Below, one piece after another: positions 50,458 through 59,424 of a DNA stretch of 64,000 nt. Origin of the DNA: DASSJT01 sp963715025 (GTDB lineage: Bacteria; Actinomycetota; Actinomycetes; Actinomycetales; Dermatophilaceae). The DNA is taken from contig CAVQQQ010000010.1 in assembly GCA_963715025.1 (NCBI GenBank), positions 124,001-188,000 of the forward strand, in the 5' to 3' direction. The notes under the pieces are model-generated. The model was given only the letters and a program-made list of their open reading frames with translations. It did not search any database and was not told where the DNA came from. Made by a program: the position numbers and the translations under genes. How positions within the stretch are numbered: the first letter of the stretch is position 1; the number at the start of each line of letters is the position of its first letter.

Positions 50458-51429
50458 TCAGATGCCGACGGCGACGATCGCGCCCACCGGCTCGCCGTGG
50501 CCCAGCACGGGCGCGTCCTCCAGCTGCGCCAGCGCGGGAGACTCCACGCCCAGCTTGCGGAGCACTGCGGCCAGGATCACGGGCTTGGCCCGTGGGTACC
50601 CGTCGGCAACCTTCACGGCGACGCCGCGCCCGTCGGCGAGCCCCACGGCATACACCGCCTCGGCCCCGTCCTTCGCGACCAGTCCTGGGGTCGCCTCGAT
50701 CAGGGCCGTCACATCCCTGCGCGTGCCGCCGAGGTATGTCGGGTAGCTGCGGATCGCGTCGGAGACGTCGGCTTCCGGGGTGCCCGGGTCGGCGGATGCC
50801 AACCGTCCGAACCCCCGGGCGAGGCCGGCCAGGGTCACCGCCATCACCGGGGCGCCGCAGCCGTCGACCGCCGTCGCGAAGATCGGGTCGCCGGTGAGCT
50901 CCTCGAGGGTTGCGGCGATGGCTACCTGGAGCGGGTGCGCCGGATCGCGATAGGTGGTGGTGTCCCAGCCGTTGACGACGCAGGTGGCGAGCATGGCGGC
51001 GTGCTTGCCCGAGCAGTTCTGGGCTATGGGCTCCTTGCCGAGGCCCGCGCGGATCCGCGACTCGCGCTCCTGCTCGTCGACGGGGAGATCGGGGGTGTTC
51101 TGCAGGTCCGCCTCGGTGAGGCCGTACCCGGCGAGGATGCGCCGGACGCCTTCGAGGTGGAACGGCTCCCCGGAATGGCTGGCGCAGGCCAGCGACAGCA
51201 GCTCGGGCGCCAGCTTGAGACCGGCGCGCACCATCGCCAAGATCTGGAGAGGCTTGTTCGCCGACCGGGGGAAGACCGGGGAGTCGACGTCGCCGAGGGC
51301 CATCACCGTGGTGCGGTCGGGCGCGACGACGGCCACGCTGGCCCTGTGGACGGACTCGACGAAGCCGCCGCGGACGTAATGCGCGAGGACGGGGGCGTCG
51401 TAGAGCGCTGGAGGGGGCTGCGTGCTCAC
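50458..51429 (-). CDS. L-asparaginase II family protein
   Basis: 323 residues of the plant/rhizobial-type asparaginase family (PF06089), unrelated to AnsA/AnsB. RSANKPLQILAMVRAG with the Ser-Lys pair, CASHSGEPFHLEGVRRIL, NCSGKHAAMLATC and DGCGAPVMAVTLAGLARGF are signature segments. It would hydrolyse asparagine to aspartate and ammonia. The start is GTG 51429 (MSTQPPPALY); a longer frame exists but is Ser/Arg-rich shadow sequence. First gene in a run with dtd and DUF2516. Confidence 0.88.
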   Translation of the reverse strand: MSTQPPPALYDAPVLAHYVRGGFVESVHRASVAVVAPDRTTVMALGDVDSPVFPRSANKPLQILAMVRAGLKLAPELLSLACASHSGEPFHLEGVRRILAGYGLTEADLQNTPDLPVDEQERESRIRAGLGKEPIAQNCSGKHAAMLATCVVNGWDTTTYRDPAHPLQVAIAATLEELTGDPIFATAVDGCGAPVMAVTLAGLARGFGRLASADPGTPEADVSDAIRSYPTYLGGTRRDVTALIEATPGLVAKDGAEAVYAVGLADGRGVAVKVADGYPRAKPVILAAVLRKLGVESPALAQLEDAPVLGHGEPVGAIVAVGI

Positions 51430-51460
51430 GCGCTGACGATATCGAGCGGGCGGGGACGGT

Positions 51461-51494
51461 GAAGCGGCCGGTCGGTATCCCGACCGGCCGCTTC
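51461..51494 (-). terminator. Perfect 15-bp terminator hairpin
   Basis: GAAGCGGCCGGTCGG (51461-51475) and CCGACCGGCCGCTTC (51480-51494) with loop TATC. It lies after the stop of the HbhA-like gene and before the asparaginase start, so it separates the two minus-strand transcripts. Confidence 0.85.
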
Positions 51495-51570
51495 GGCTGG
51501 TCACGCTTCGGCTCCTTGACCAGTGGCTGCCTGGGGACTCAGCCCCGGCCACCCGTCAGGTGCGCGAAGA

Positions 51571-52389
51571 TCAGTCGCCCACCTTCTTGCTGGCGGTCTT
51601 CGCAGCCTTGGCCGATGCCTTGAGGGTCTCCTCGGCGCTGGTGGCGACGCCCTTGGCGGACGCGACCGAGCGGGCCGTGCCCTTGCGGGCGGTCGTCGCG
51701 CTGCGCTTCGCCGACGTGCGGGTGTGAACCGCGGCGTCGGTGACCTCGGTCTTCGCGGACTTGGCCTCCTCGACGAACGACTCGGCGATGGCGTCGACGG
51801 CATGCGTTGCCTGGTGCCGGCCGGTGGTCAGCGTGGCCTTGGCGGTCCGCTCGAACTCGGTGGCCGCCTTGCGGACGGTCGTGACCGCGCCCTTGCCGAG
51901 GGCTACCGTGCTCTGGGCCTGGGCCAGGAAGTCCTTGGTGGCCTTCTGGGTGCGGATGCGCCTGACCAGCCGCTCGCCACGGGTGGCGAGGCCCTTGTAG
52001 GACTCCTCCGCCTTGCCGGCGAACTCGAGCCCGCGGTTGAGGGCCAGGCCTGGGAAGTCCTGGGCCTGCTCGCCGGCCTTGGTGGCGCGAGCGCTCGCAG
52101 TGGCCTGGAACTCGTTGGCCGCAGCCTGCAGCTTGGCGGCGCGCTCCTTGGCGGCTGCCTGCAGCTTCGCGGCCTGCTCGGTGGCTGCGGTCGAGACCTT
52201 CGACTGCACCGTCGTGAGGTCGAGCTCAGCGCGGGCCTTCTCGAGGTCGGCGCGCGCCTTGTTGGCGCGGGCGCGGGCCTCGCGGGCCTTCTCGACGGCC
52301 AGGTCGGTCACGCCGACAGCCGCGAAAACAGGCGTCCGGTCGGAAACCGTCTCGGTAACTGTCTTGCGGATCTCACTGATGCGGGACAT
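51571..52389 (-). CDS. HbhA-like alpha-helical, Lys/Ala-rich surface or DNA-associated protein
   Basis: 272 residues, almost all helical. The N-terminus (ISEIRKTVTETVSDRTPVFA, AVGVTDLAVEKAREARARA) resembles mycobacterial heparin-binding haemagglutinin HbhA. A long coiled-coil part with repeated KLQAAA units follows, and the last 60 residues are Lys/Ala/Ser/Thr-rich (TSAKRSATTARKGTARSVAS), like a histone H1 tail, suited to binding polyanions. ATG 52389 is chosen with GGAGT upstream. The XRE gene just upstream is the same neighbour as in mycobacteria (Rv0474 next to hbhA). Location at the surface versus nucleoid is open. Confidence 0.8.
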   Translation of the reverse strand: MSRISEIRKTVTETVSDRTPVFAAVGVTDLAVEKAREARARANKARADLEKARAELDLTTVQSKVSTAATEQAAKLQAAAKERAAKLQAAANEFQATASARATKAGEQAQDFPGLALNRGLEFAGKAEESYKGLATRGERLVRRIRTQKATKDFLAQAQSTVALGKGAVTTVRKAATEFERTAKATLTTGRHQATHAVDAIAESFVEEAKSAKTEVTDAAVHTRTSAKRSATTARKGTARSVASAKGVATSAEETLKASAKAAKTASKKVGD

Positions 52390-52400
52390 GGGTACTCCAT

Positions 52401-52868
52401 TCACTTGCTCTTGGGTGTCTGCTTCGGTGCCTTGACGGACCGCGTGGGCTGGCGCGCCGGGCGCTTGCGGCGAGTCCCCTGCTCCTCGACGGATGCGGCC
52501 CCCGCAAAGGAGTCGTAGATGTCGAGGAGCGCGGACTTCTGTCGCGCGGTCAGGTGGGGATCGGCGGCGATGGCGTCCCGAGTGGTTGGAGGCGTCTGGT
52601 GGTGGTGCGACCGCTGCTCGAGGACCCCCGCATCGAGGATCCCGGCGCGCACGTAGAGCGACTCCGAGGAAACCTCCAGCCCCTTGGCCAGCTGCTGCAG
52701 GATCTCGGCGCTCGGCTTCTTGAGCCCGCGCTCGATCTGCGAGAGGTAGGGGTTGGAGACGCCCGCAAGCTCCGACAGCTGACGCAGCGAGAGCCTGGCC
52801 GAAAGACGCTGCTCGCGCAGGTATTCGCCCAAACTGCTGCCGAGCTCGTTGAGGGGGTTGCGGGTCAT
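52401..52868 (-). CDS. XRE-family transcriptional regulator
   Basis: 155 residues. The HTH is LGEYLREQRLSARLSLRQLS, then ELAGVSNPYLSQIERGLKKP, a classic XRE domain; a middle part (EVSSESLYVRAGILD) and an HHHQ stretch follow, and a basic tail (RRKRPARQPTRSVKAPKQ). GGAGGT precedes ATG 52868. It leads the HbhA-like gene by 11 bp and is probably its regulator and its own repressor through the palindrome at 52882. Homologous to Rv0474 in gene order. Confidence 0.86.
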   Translation of the reverse strand: MTRNPLNELGSSLGEYLREQRLSARLSLRQLSELAGVSNPYLSQIERGLKKPSAEILQQLAKGLEVSSESLYVRAGILDAGVLEQRSHHHQTPPTTRDAIAADPHLTARQKSALLDIYDSFAGAASVEEQGTRRKRPARQPTRSVKAPKQTPKSK

Positions 52869-52874
52869 ACCTCC

Positions 52875-52897
52875 ATTATGCTTGCTCTAGTTAGCAA
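52875..52897 (-). promoter_or_regulatory. Promoter with -10-like CATAAT and palindrome TTGCT-N6-AGCAA
   Basis: On the minus strand CATAAT (52875-52880) sits shortly before the XRE start. Overlapping upstream is TTGCTCTAGTTAGCAA (52882-52897), inverted arms TTGCT/AGCAA; further TTTGC/GCAAA-like words flank it. Placement over the promoter suits autorepression by the XRE protein. Confidence 0.5.
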
Positions 52898-53220
52898 AAT
52901 GCAAACTGCGGCAAGCGTGATACGTCTCACATCCCAGCCTTGAGCGTATGCCGCCCGATCCGGTGCGTCGTCGCTGGCCTTCGGGGGCGCCCGCCGCCGA
53001 GTGTTGGAGTCGAGACCGGCCACCCGATGGTCGGTTCCGTCGGGAGGGACGAACGTCCCTAGCCCGGACAACCGCTGCGTGGTCAAGTGCCGATGGATGT
53101 CACGGAATAATCACGGTCCCGCAGTTAGGAGTGGGACCGAAGCGGAGCGTGGCACGATCCGAAGCAGCGGGGCTGGGTCCCCGTCCGGTGCGGGGTATCA
53201 ACCCGCAGGAAGGACTTCTC

Positions 53221-54442
53221 ATGGTAGTGACACGAAAGTCTCTGGCACCCGCAAGCATCTTGCTCGTTGCGGGTCTTGCTTTGTCGGCGTGCGGAACTTC
53301 CTCCGACGGTGGGGGAACGTCAACGTCATCGTCGGCGTCCGCATCGGTGCCGCAGATCGACGCGGCGGCCTTCACCGCCGACTTCTCGCTGATGAAGCAG
53401 CTGGCTCGGACTCGCGTCTCAGGGCAAGGGCAAGATCGGCGTCCTGCTGCCCGACACGACGACGTCGACCCGCTACGTCCAGTACGACGCTCCGTACCTC
53501 ACGCAGGCGTTCGAGGCGGCCGGGCTGTCGTCCGACCAGTTCACGATCCAGAACGCGCAGGGCAGCGCCTCGACCATGCAGACGCAGGCCGACGCGATGA
53601 TCAGCGGTGGCGCGACCGTTCTCCTGGTCGACCCGCTCGACCCGGGCTCCGGCGCTGCCATCGAGTCGAAGGCCGAGGCGGCCGGTGCGAAGGTCATCGA
53701 CTACGACCGCCTGGTGACCGGCGGCCCGGCCGACCGGTACTACGTCAGCTTCGACAACGTGAAGGTCGGCGAGCTGATCGGGCAGGGCGAGGTGGACTGC
53801 ATCACCGCTTGGAACGTGTCGAAGCCGAACATCCTGATCATGAACGGCGACCCGACGCGACAACAACGCGAAGCTGTTCGCCCAGGGCTACCACTCGGTG
53901 CTCGACCCGAAGTTCGACTGACGGGACGCTACGTCAAGGTCGGCGAGCCGGCTGGCACCTGGACGCCGTCGGTCGCGGCCACCACGTTCCAGCAGCAGTG
54001 GACTGCGCACACGAACATCAACGCGGTGGTGACGCCGAACGACGACAACGCCAACGCCGTCATCTCGGTGCTGAAGTCGAACAAGATCCCAGCGAAGACG
54101 TTCCCGACCACGGGTCAGGACGCGTCGCTGCCCGGCCTGCAGAACATCCTCACGGGCTACCAGTGCGGCACGGTCTACAAGCCGATCTACCTCGAGGCCC
54201 AGGCCGCAGCTGCGCTGGCCCTGTTCCTGCGGGCAGGGGTCGACGCCGCCCACGACCCTGGTCAACGCGAAGACGACGGACACGCAAGATCGGCAAGGAC
54301 ATCGCGTCCGTCTACACCACGCCGATCTGGGTGACCTCGGAGAACATGAACAGACACCGTCGTGAAGGACGGCGCGGTCACCAAGGACAAGCTGTGCGCC
54401 GGCAATGTTGCGAGCGCCTGCACGGCAGCCGGGATCAGCTAG
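53221..54442 (+). pseudogene. xylF: Xylose-type sugar ABC transporter substrate-binding lipoprotein, multiply frameshifted
   Basis: Starts well: ATG 53221 with GGAAGGA upstream, signal and lipobox (LVAGLALSACG), then PQIDAAAFTADFSLMKQLA. The frame breaks near 53415 and resumes as GKIGVLLPDTTTSTRYVQYD, QADAMISGGATVLLVDPLDP, RYYVSFDNVKVGELIGQG. Further breaks occur near 53857 (DNNAKLFAQGYHSVLDPKFD then out), 53925 (RYVKVGEPAGTWTPSVAATT onwards), 54232, 54285 (KIGKDIASVYTTPIWVTSEN) and 54345 (TVVKDGAVTKDKLCAGN to TAG 54442). Joined, these pieces give a full XylF-like protein of about 400 residues, with high third-position GC in each piece. Six single-base slips; either a recent pseudogene or sequencing errors. 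The 352-bp gap 52869-53220 carries the inverted repeat CGGTCCC/GGGACCG (53114/53133). Confidence 0.8.
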
Positions 54443-54545
54443 CCCGGAATCTCGGCCGTGGCCGGGCCGCTCATGCGGCCCGGCCACGGCCACGACCACA
54501 CAGATGGATGCGCGACGCTAGGAGCAGGAGGACACCACGGACCAG

Positions 54546-55363
54546 GTGAGCCCGAGCGCCGAGGGCAGATCGGCGACCGCCTCGTCGGACGAGGCGGGCG
54601 AGCCGCTGCTTCGGCTGCGGGGCATCAGCAAGAACTTCGGCCCGGTGCGGGCCCTCACCGACGTCGATCTCGACATCCCGGCGGGGCAGGTCACCGCACT
54701 GGCGGGCGACAACGGTGCGGGGAAGTCCGTCCTGATCAAGTGCATCGCCGGCATCCATGCGCCCGACCTCGGGCGAGATCTGGTGGGACGGCGAACCGGT
54801 CCACATCCACACGCCGCGCGACGCCGCCGCGCTCGGCATCGAGACCGTCTACCAGGACCTCGCCCTGTGCGACAACCTCGACATCGTCGCAGAACATGTT
54901 CCTGGGCCGGGAGCGAACCCGTCGGATGGCCCTCGACGAGGAGTCCATGGAGCACTCCGCGCTGGAGACCCTCAAGAGCCTGGCGGTGACCAGCGTACGG
55001 TCGATCCGGCAGCCGGTCGCCTCGCTGTCCGGCGGGCAGCGGCAGTCGGTTGCGATCGCCAAGGCCGTGCTGTGGAACTCCAAGCTGGTGATCATGGACG
55101 AGCCGACCGCCGCCCTCGGCGTGGCCCAGACCGCGATGGTGCTGGAGCTCGTGCGCAGGCTGGCCGACCGCGGGGTGGCCGTCCTGATCGTCTCGCACAA
55201 CATGAACGACGTGTTCCAGGTCGCCGACCGGATCGCGGTGCTCCACCTCGGCAAGATGGTCGCAGTACGTCCGATCGAAGAGCTCGACCGCCAGATCGTG
55301 GTCGACCTCATGACGACGGGCGAGTCCACGCGGGTCGCGCAGCCGCGCCCGGATCGGGAGTAG
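54546..55363 (+). pseudogene. xylG: Sugar ABC transporter ATPase, frameshifted
   Basis: GTG 54546 begins a frame with LLRLRGISKNFGPVRALTDV and Walker A GDNGAGKSVLIKCIAGIHAPD. Near 54770 it slips to SGEIWWDGEPVHIHTPRDAA and TVYQDLALCDNLDIV, and near 54890 to QNMFLGRERTRRMALDEESM, SLSGGQRQSVAIAKAVLWNS (signature), KLVIMDEPTAALGVAQT (Walker B) and the H-loop VSHNMNDVFQ, ending at TAG 55361. Two slips in an otherwise well-kept single-domain ATPase of the ribose/xylose class. The GTG start overlaps nothing; 103 bp separate it from the binding-protein stop. Confidence 0.82.
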
Positions 55364-55366
55364 ACG

Positions 55367-56635
55367 ATGGCGAAGCTCGACGAGGCCCCAAGCGTCGCCC
55401 GAGGAGGCCCAGCCGGCCGCGCTCGCACGACCGACCACGGCCGGTTACCGTGCGGTGCCTCGAACTCGCTCGCCAGGATCAGGGGTGGCGACACCGGGGT
55501 GCTGCCGGTCATCGCCGGCCTGCTCCTCGTCTCGATCCTGTTCCAGTCGCTGAACGGCAACTTCCTGACCGCGGGCAACCTGGTCAACCTGCTCGTGCAG
55601 GCGGCGGTGTTCAGCATCCTGGCCATGGGGCAGGTGTTCGCCCTGCTCCTCGGCGAGATCGACCTGTCGATCGGCTTCGTCGCCGGGCTCAGCGCGGTCA
55701 TCATGGCGGAGCGGGTCCAGCCGACCGTCGGCTGGCCCTGGTGGCTGGCGATCCTCGCTGCGTTGGCCGTGTGCGCGGCAATCGGAGCCCTCCAGGGCAG
55801 CCTGATCACGCGGCTCGGCCTGCCGTCGTTCGTGGTCACGCTGGCTGGGCTGCTGTTCTGGCAGGGCGTCATGCTGATGATCCTGGGCAGCGGCGGCTCG
55901 ATCCTGATCCAGGACCAGACCATCAACGACATCTCGAGCGGCAACCTGTCCCGGATCGGCGGGTGGGTCGTGATGCTGGTGATCGTCGGCGTGTTCGCGG
56001 TCTACACCTGGCGCGGCGACGCGCGCCGGCGCGACGCCGGGCTCACGGCACCCCCAGCGACGCTCACCCTCGTCAAGATCCTGCTGTCCCTCGTGGGGGG
56101 CGTGGCGCTCGTCCTGCTCTGCAACGCCAACCGCGGCATCCTCCGCCCGGTCTACGGCGTGCCCTGGGTGGTCCTGCTGGTCTTCGGGGTCCTCGCCGTC
56201 TGGACGTTCGTGCTGGGCCGCACCCGGTTCGGCCGGTACATCTACGCGATCGGCGGCAACGCGGAGGCCGCCCGGCGGGCCGGCGTCAGCCTGGCCCGGA
56301 TCCGGACCCTCGCCTTCGTCCTCGCATCGTTCACCGCGGGCATCGCCGGGGTCGTCTACGCGTCTCGCCTGCGGTCGATCTCCACGGCCATCGATGGCGG
56401 CACCCTCGTGCTCTATGCCGTCGCCGCCGCGGTGATCGGCGGCACCAGCCTCTTCGGCGGCCGGGGCAAGGCGATGCACGGCGTCCTCGGCGGCATCGTC
56501 ATCGCGGCGATCGACAACGGCATGGGCCTGCTGGGCTTCAGCGCGGCCAGCAAGTACATGGTCACCGCCGCCGTGCTGATCATCGCCGTGACGATCGACG
56601 CTGTCGCCCGACGCAACCGACCGGTAGGCCTGTAA
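55367..56635 (+). CDS. xylH: Sugar ABC transporter permease (XylH/RbsC type), intact
   Basis: 422 residues with about 10-12 hydrophobic helices in the BPD_transp_2 pattern: TAGNLVNLLVQAAVFSILAM, GEIDLSIGFVAGLSAVIMAE (the conserved EIDLS loop), TRLGLPSFVVTLAGLLFWQG and the ATPase-contact loop IGGNAEAARRAGVSLARIR. A 35-residue cytoplasmic N-terminus comes first. ATG 55367 follows the ATPase stop by 3 bp. It is unbroken while its two partner genes are full of slips, so as assembled the transporter cannot work. 56636-56916 downstream has no gene I can support. Confidence 0.87.
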   Translation: MAKLDEAPSVARGGPAGRARTTDHGRLPCGASNSLARIRGGDTGVLPVIAGLLLVSILFQSLNGNFLTAGNLVNLLVQAAVFSILAMGQVFALLLGEIDLSIGFVAGLSAVIMAERVQPTVGWPWWLAILAALAVCAAIGALQGSLITRLGLPSFVVTLAGLLFWQGVMLMILGSGGSILIQDQTINDISSGNLSRIGGWVVMLVIVGVFAVYTWRGDARRRDAGLTAPPATLTLVKILLSLVGGVALVLLCNANRGILRPVYGVPWVVLLVFGVLAVWTFVLGRTRFGRYIYAIGGNAEAARRAGVSLARIRTLAFVLASFTAGIAGVVYASRLRSISTAIDGGTLVLYAVAAAVIGGTSLFGGRGKAMHGVLGGIVIAAIDNGMGLLGFSAASKYMVTAAVLIIAVTIDAVARRNRPVGL

Positions 56636-56916
56636 CGCCGCGGCGGTCGGCGCCCAAGCGGATCAGCGGTCCGGTCGGTCAACGGACGGGCCCGAAGTCC
56701 GAGCACGACGTCAGCGAGAACCGCCAGGCCTCCACGTCGCTGTTCCGCGCGGACGGCCGGGCCGGGGTGCTGCGTGGCTGGCTGGAGCGCCGGGCCGTGA
56801 TTGCGGTGATCGGTGACGGCGCGCTGAGTGTGGGCTTTGTGTGGCCAGGACCCCACCAACTCAACACATCAACGGCCGTGGCGCCCCTTCGCGGCGGGCC
56901 GCATGCCAGATCGGGA

Positions 56917-57438
56917 TCAGACCGGGGTCGCGACCCCTGCGCCGACGCTAGCGCCGTACCGCAGCGAGATGTCGTTGCAGGCCTCGCACGTCTCCTCGGG
57001 AACGACGCCAGCGCGCATGAGCAGGCCGAAGGCGAAACAGCCGGCGCAGAAGCCGACCACGGACTCCAGCAGGGCGAACACCAGCAGCACCGAGATCAGG
57101 ACCGTCGCGAGTTCCCCGGCACCGAAGGCGAGCGCACCCGTGGCTGCGGTGGCCGTGAACACCAGGCCGATCGACTGGGCGAACCGCTTGGGTGGCCCCG
57201 GGACGAGCTTCGCAGGACCCAGGCGCGGAGCGACCACACGCGTGGCGAGCTGCCCGAGTGGGCTCAGCTTCGGGCCGCTGAGCACGCGGGCGAGGAAGCC
57301 CGTGGCCATGAGCGCGATCAGCCAGTGCCACCCGGTGGCCAGGACGACGATCGCCAGGGTCGCCACGCCGCCCGCAACGACGCGAGCGGCCTTCTCGTTG
57401 ACTGGGTTGGGGAAGCTCAGGAACGCCGACCGCTGCAT
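56917..57438 (-). CDS. DUF4395 membrane protein with two cysteine pairs
   Basis: 173 residues. FLSFPNPVNEKAARVVAGGV is the DUF4395 start, followed by four hydrophobic helices; the last ends VGFCAGCFAFGLLM, a CxxC at a membrane edge, and a second pair lies in ETCEACND. In other actinobacteria DUF4395 genes neighbour rhodanese, thioredoxin or sulfur-related genes, hinting at membrane thiol chemistry, but none is adjacent here. The ATG 57438 lies inside an inverted repeat, which suggests tight local control. Confidence 0.82.
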   Translation of the reverse strand: MQRSAFLSFPNPVNEKAARVVAGGVATLAIVVLATGWHWLIALMATGFLARVLSGPKLSPLGQLATRVVAPRLGPAKLVPGPPKRFAQSIGLVFTATAATGALAFGAGELATVLISVLLVFALLESVVGFCAGCFAFGLLMRAGVVPEETCEACNDISLRYGASVGAGVATPV

Positions 57439-57453
57439 AACGTCATGTTATGC
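57435..57453. promoter_or_regulatory. Inverted repeat GCATAAC-N5-GTTATGC over the DUF4395 start codon
   Basis: Perfect 7-bp arms (57435-57441, 57447-57453). It is unusually AT-rich for the window and includes the start codon, so a bound repressor would block transcription start or translation of a nearly leaderless message. Confidence 0.5.
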
Positions 57454-57514
57454 GATACATAAGGTGGACGCATAGCCCGTCTCACCAGGCGACCCACCAC
57501 CCACGGCTGACAGG

Positions 57515-58369
57515 TCAGGACGGGGCGACGTGGACAGCGGGACGGCGGTCCTTGACGGCCAGGAGCTCGCGCGCCTCGGCCGTCGACATGGCGGGGCGCT
57601 GCATGACGTCAGCCAGGTGGGCCGCTCGCTCGACAAGCTCGCGGTTGTGCTGCACCTGCTGACCGCGGGCAAAGACCACGTTGTCCTCCATGCCCACTCG
57701 CAGGTGCCCGCCAGCCGCGAGCGCCGTCGCCATGATCGGCAGGTGCGTGCGGCCGATGCCTGTCGCCGACCACGACGTCACCTCCTGCGGGAGGAGCTGG
57801 ACCGCAGCCATGAGCGCCTCGGGCCTCCCCGGCATACCCCCGGGCACTCCGGTCACGAAGTCGACGTGCACCTTTCCCCCGAACGGGAGTCCGTAGGTGT
57901 CGAGGAGCCGGCGCAGGGCGTGGACGTGCCCGAGGTCGAACAGCTCGAACTCCGGAACGACCTCGCGCTCCTGTGCCTGGACGTAGAGCTGTCCCATGAA
58001 AGGCCACGGGTTGAGGAAGACGTCGTCGCCGAAGTTGGTGGTACCGCACGTGAGGCTGCACGAGTCGGGCTCGGCGTCGAGCACCGTGAGCCGCTGCTCG
58101 AGGGGGTCATGCACACTGCCACCGGTCGACAGCTGCACGATGAGGTCGGTCTGCTCCCGCACGGCGTCGACCGCGGCCTTGAGGTAGCCCCCGTCCAGGG
58201 TGGGCTTATGGGCGGCGTCGCGGATGTGCAGGTGGATCAGGGAAGCGCCGGCTGCCTCGCAGGACGCCGCAGTCTCGACGACCTCCTCGAGCGTCGTGGG
58301 AAGCTGGGGGAAGTCGGCCTTGTCGAGCTCGGCGCCCGTGGGCGCGACGGTGATGAGGGTGGACGGCAT
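57515..58369 (-). CDS. Beta-keto acid cleavage enzyme (BKACE/DUF849)
   Basis: 284 residues, TIM barrel with zinc. VAPTGAELDKADFPQLPTTL starts it; the metal-binding HLHIRD (His-x-His) and the later GMEDNVVFARGQ, with the acidic residue and acetyl-CoA region, are hallmarks. These enzymes split a beta-keto acid with acetyl-CoA to give acetoacetate plus a CoA ester; the first known member works in lysine fermentation (Kce). Specificity varies widely and cannot be read. ATG 58369. Followed by nothing in the same unit; ygfZ lies 33 bp upstream and could share the transcript. Confidence 0.88.
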   Translation of the reverse strand: MPSTLITVAPTGAELDKADFPQLPTTLEEVVETAASCEAAGASLIHLHIRDAAHKPTLDGGYLKAAVDAVREQTDLIVQLSTGGSVHDPLEQRLTVLDAEPDSCSLTCGTTNFGDDVFLNPWPFMGQLYVQAQEREVVPEFELFDLGHVHALRRLLDTYGLPFGGKVHVDFVTGVPGGMPGRPEALMAAVQLLPQEVTSWSATGIGRTHLPIMATALAAGGHLRVGMEDNVVFARGQQVQHNRELVERAAHLADVMQRPAMSTAEARELLAVKDRRPAVHVAPS

Positions 58370-58401
58370 TGCGCCATCATGGCAGAAGGTCTTGCGGCCG
58401 A

Positions 58402-59424
58402 TCAGGGCGCGACGATGACAGTTTGCGCAGCAGCTAGCCCATCGACCACAAGATCGACGTCAACCGGGATATTGCGCTTCACGATCGCCAGAGCGATGGG
58501 CCCGTCTTCCCAGTGCCGCGCGACCGACGTGAGGTGCCCCACGGCGCGCTCTCCCAGGACCACCTCGCTGCCGCGGTCGGGGAGCAGGTGCGAGGACCCG
58601 TCGACGTGGAGGAAGACCAGGCGCCTCGGCGGCCGGCCCAGGTTGTGGACGCGCGCGATCGTCTCCTGCCCGCGGTAGCAGCCCTTGTGCAGGTGGACGG
58701 CCGTGCGGAGCCAGTCGACCTCGTGGGCGAGCGTGCGGTGATCGGTCTCGAAGCCCAACCGGGGACGCCACGCGGCCACCCGCAGGGCCTCCGCAGCCCA
58801 CGTGCCGGCGAGCGCCCGGTCGCCAACCGCCTCCGCCAGCGACCCGCGCGGGACGATGAGCTCGCGCCAGCGGCGCCCCTCGCCCGGATGGTCCTCAACC
58901 GGCCCGTATGCCGCCGTGTCACCCACGAGCGCGGGCCACGAGTCGCGCCACGCCAGGGGTTCGCCGGGGAGCGACTCCGCATCGGAGGTCTCGCCGAGGA
59001 CGGCCCATTCGGTGCTGACCTCGGCGACCTCGACGCGAAGCATGAAGCGCATCGAGTCCAGCCAGGCTCGCAGGGAATCGGCGGTTCCAGGCTCGACGGT
59101 GATCCAGGTCGTGTCGCCATCGTCGACCACATGCAGAGCGTGCTCTATGTGCCCCTTCGGGCTGAGCACGAGGGACTCGACCGAGGTGCGCGGGGCGAGC
59201 CCGGCGAGCTGCTGGGTCGTCATGGAGTGGAGCCAGCTCAGGCGGTCGGGGCCGGACACCGTGATCACGCCGCGATGGGAGAGGTCGACGACGGCCAGCC
59301 CCTCGGCGAGGAGGCGCTGCTCGCGGAGCGGGTCGCCGTAATGGGCGGCAACGCCAGCGTCGGCGCCCTCCGCCTCGACGGCGCCGCGGCGGCCCAAGAG
59401 CTCGGACGTGGTCGTCGCGGTCAC
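58402..59424 (-). CDS. ygfZ: Folate-binding YgfZ/GcvT-like iron-sulfur maintenance protein
   Basis: 340 residues. The GcvT-type fold is seen in VDLSHRGVITVSGPDRLSWL and TTQQLAGLAPRTSVESLVLS, and the YgfZ signature KGCYRGQE with its essential Cys in HKGCYRGQETIARV. It uses a folate to support Fe-S cluster enzymes. The GTG at 59424 overlaps the fur stop (GTGA), so the two are coupled; the Fur-YgfZ neighbourhood is common in actinobacteria and links metal sensing with Fe-S upkeep. Confidence 0.9.
   Translation of the reverse strand: MTATTTSELLGRRGAVEAEGADAGVAAHYGDPLREQRLLAEGLAVVDLSHRGVITVSGPDRLSWLHSMTTQQLAGLAPRTSVESLVLSPKGHIEHALHVVDDGDTTWITVEPGTADSLRAWLDSMRFMLRVEVAEVSTEWAVLGETSDAESLPGEPLAWRDSWPALVGDTAAYGPVEDHPGEGRRWRELIVPRGSLAEAVGDRALAGTWAAEALRVAAWRPRLGFETDHRTLAHEVDWLRTAVHLHKGCYRGQETIARVHNLGRPPRRLVFLHVDGSSHLLPDRGSEVVLGERAVGHLTSVARHWEDGPIALAIVKRNIPVDVDLVVDGLAAAQTVIVAP

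Noticed and set aside
54757..57462. A 901-codon plus-strand frame across the ABC transporter genes
   Set aside because: It only picks up one short real piece of the ATPase and then reads the permease in the wrong frame; composition is shadow-like.
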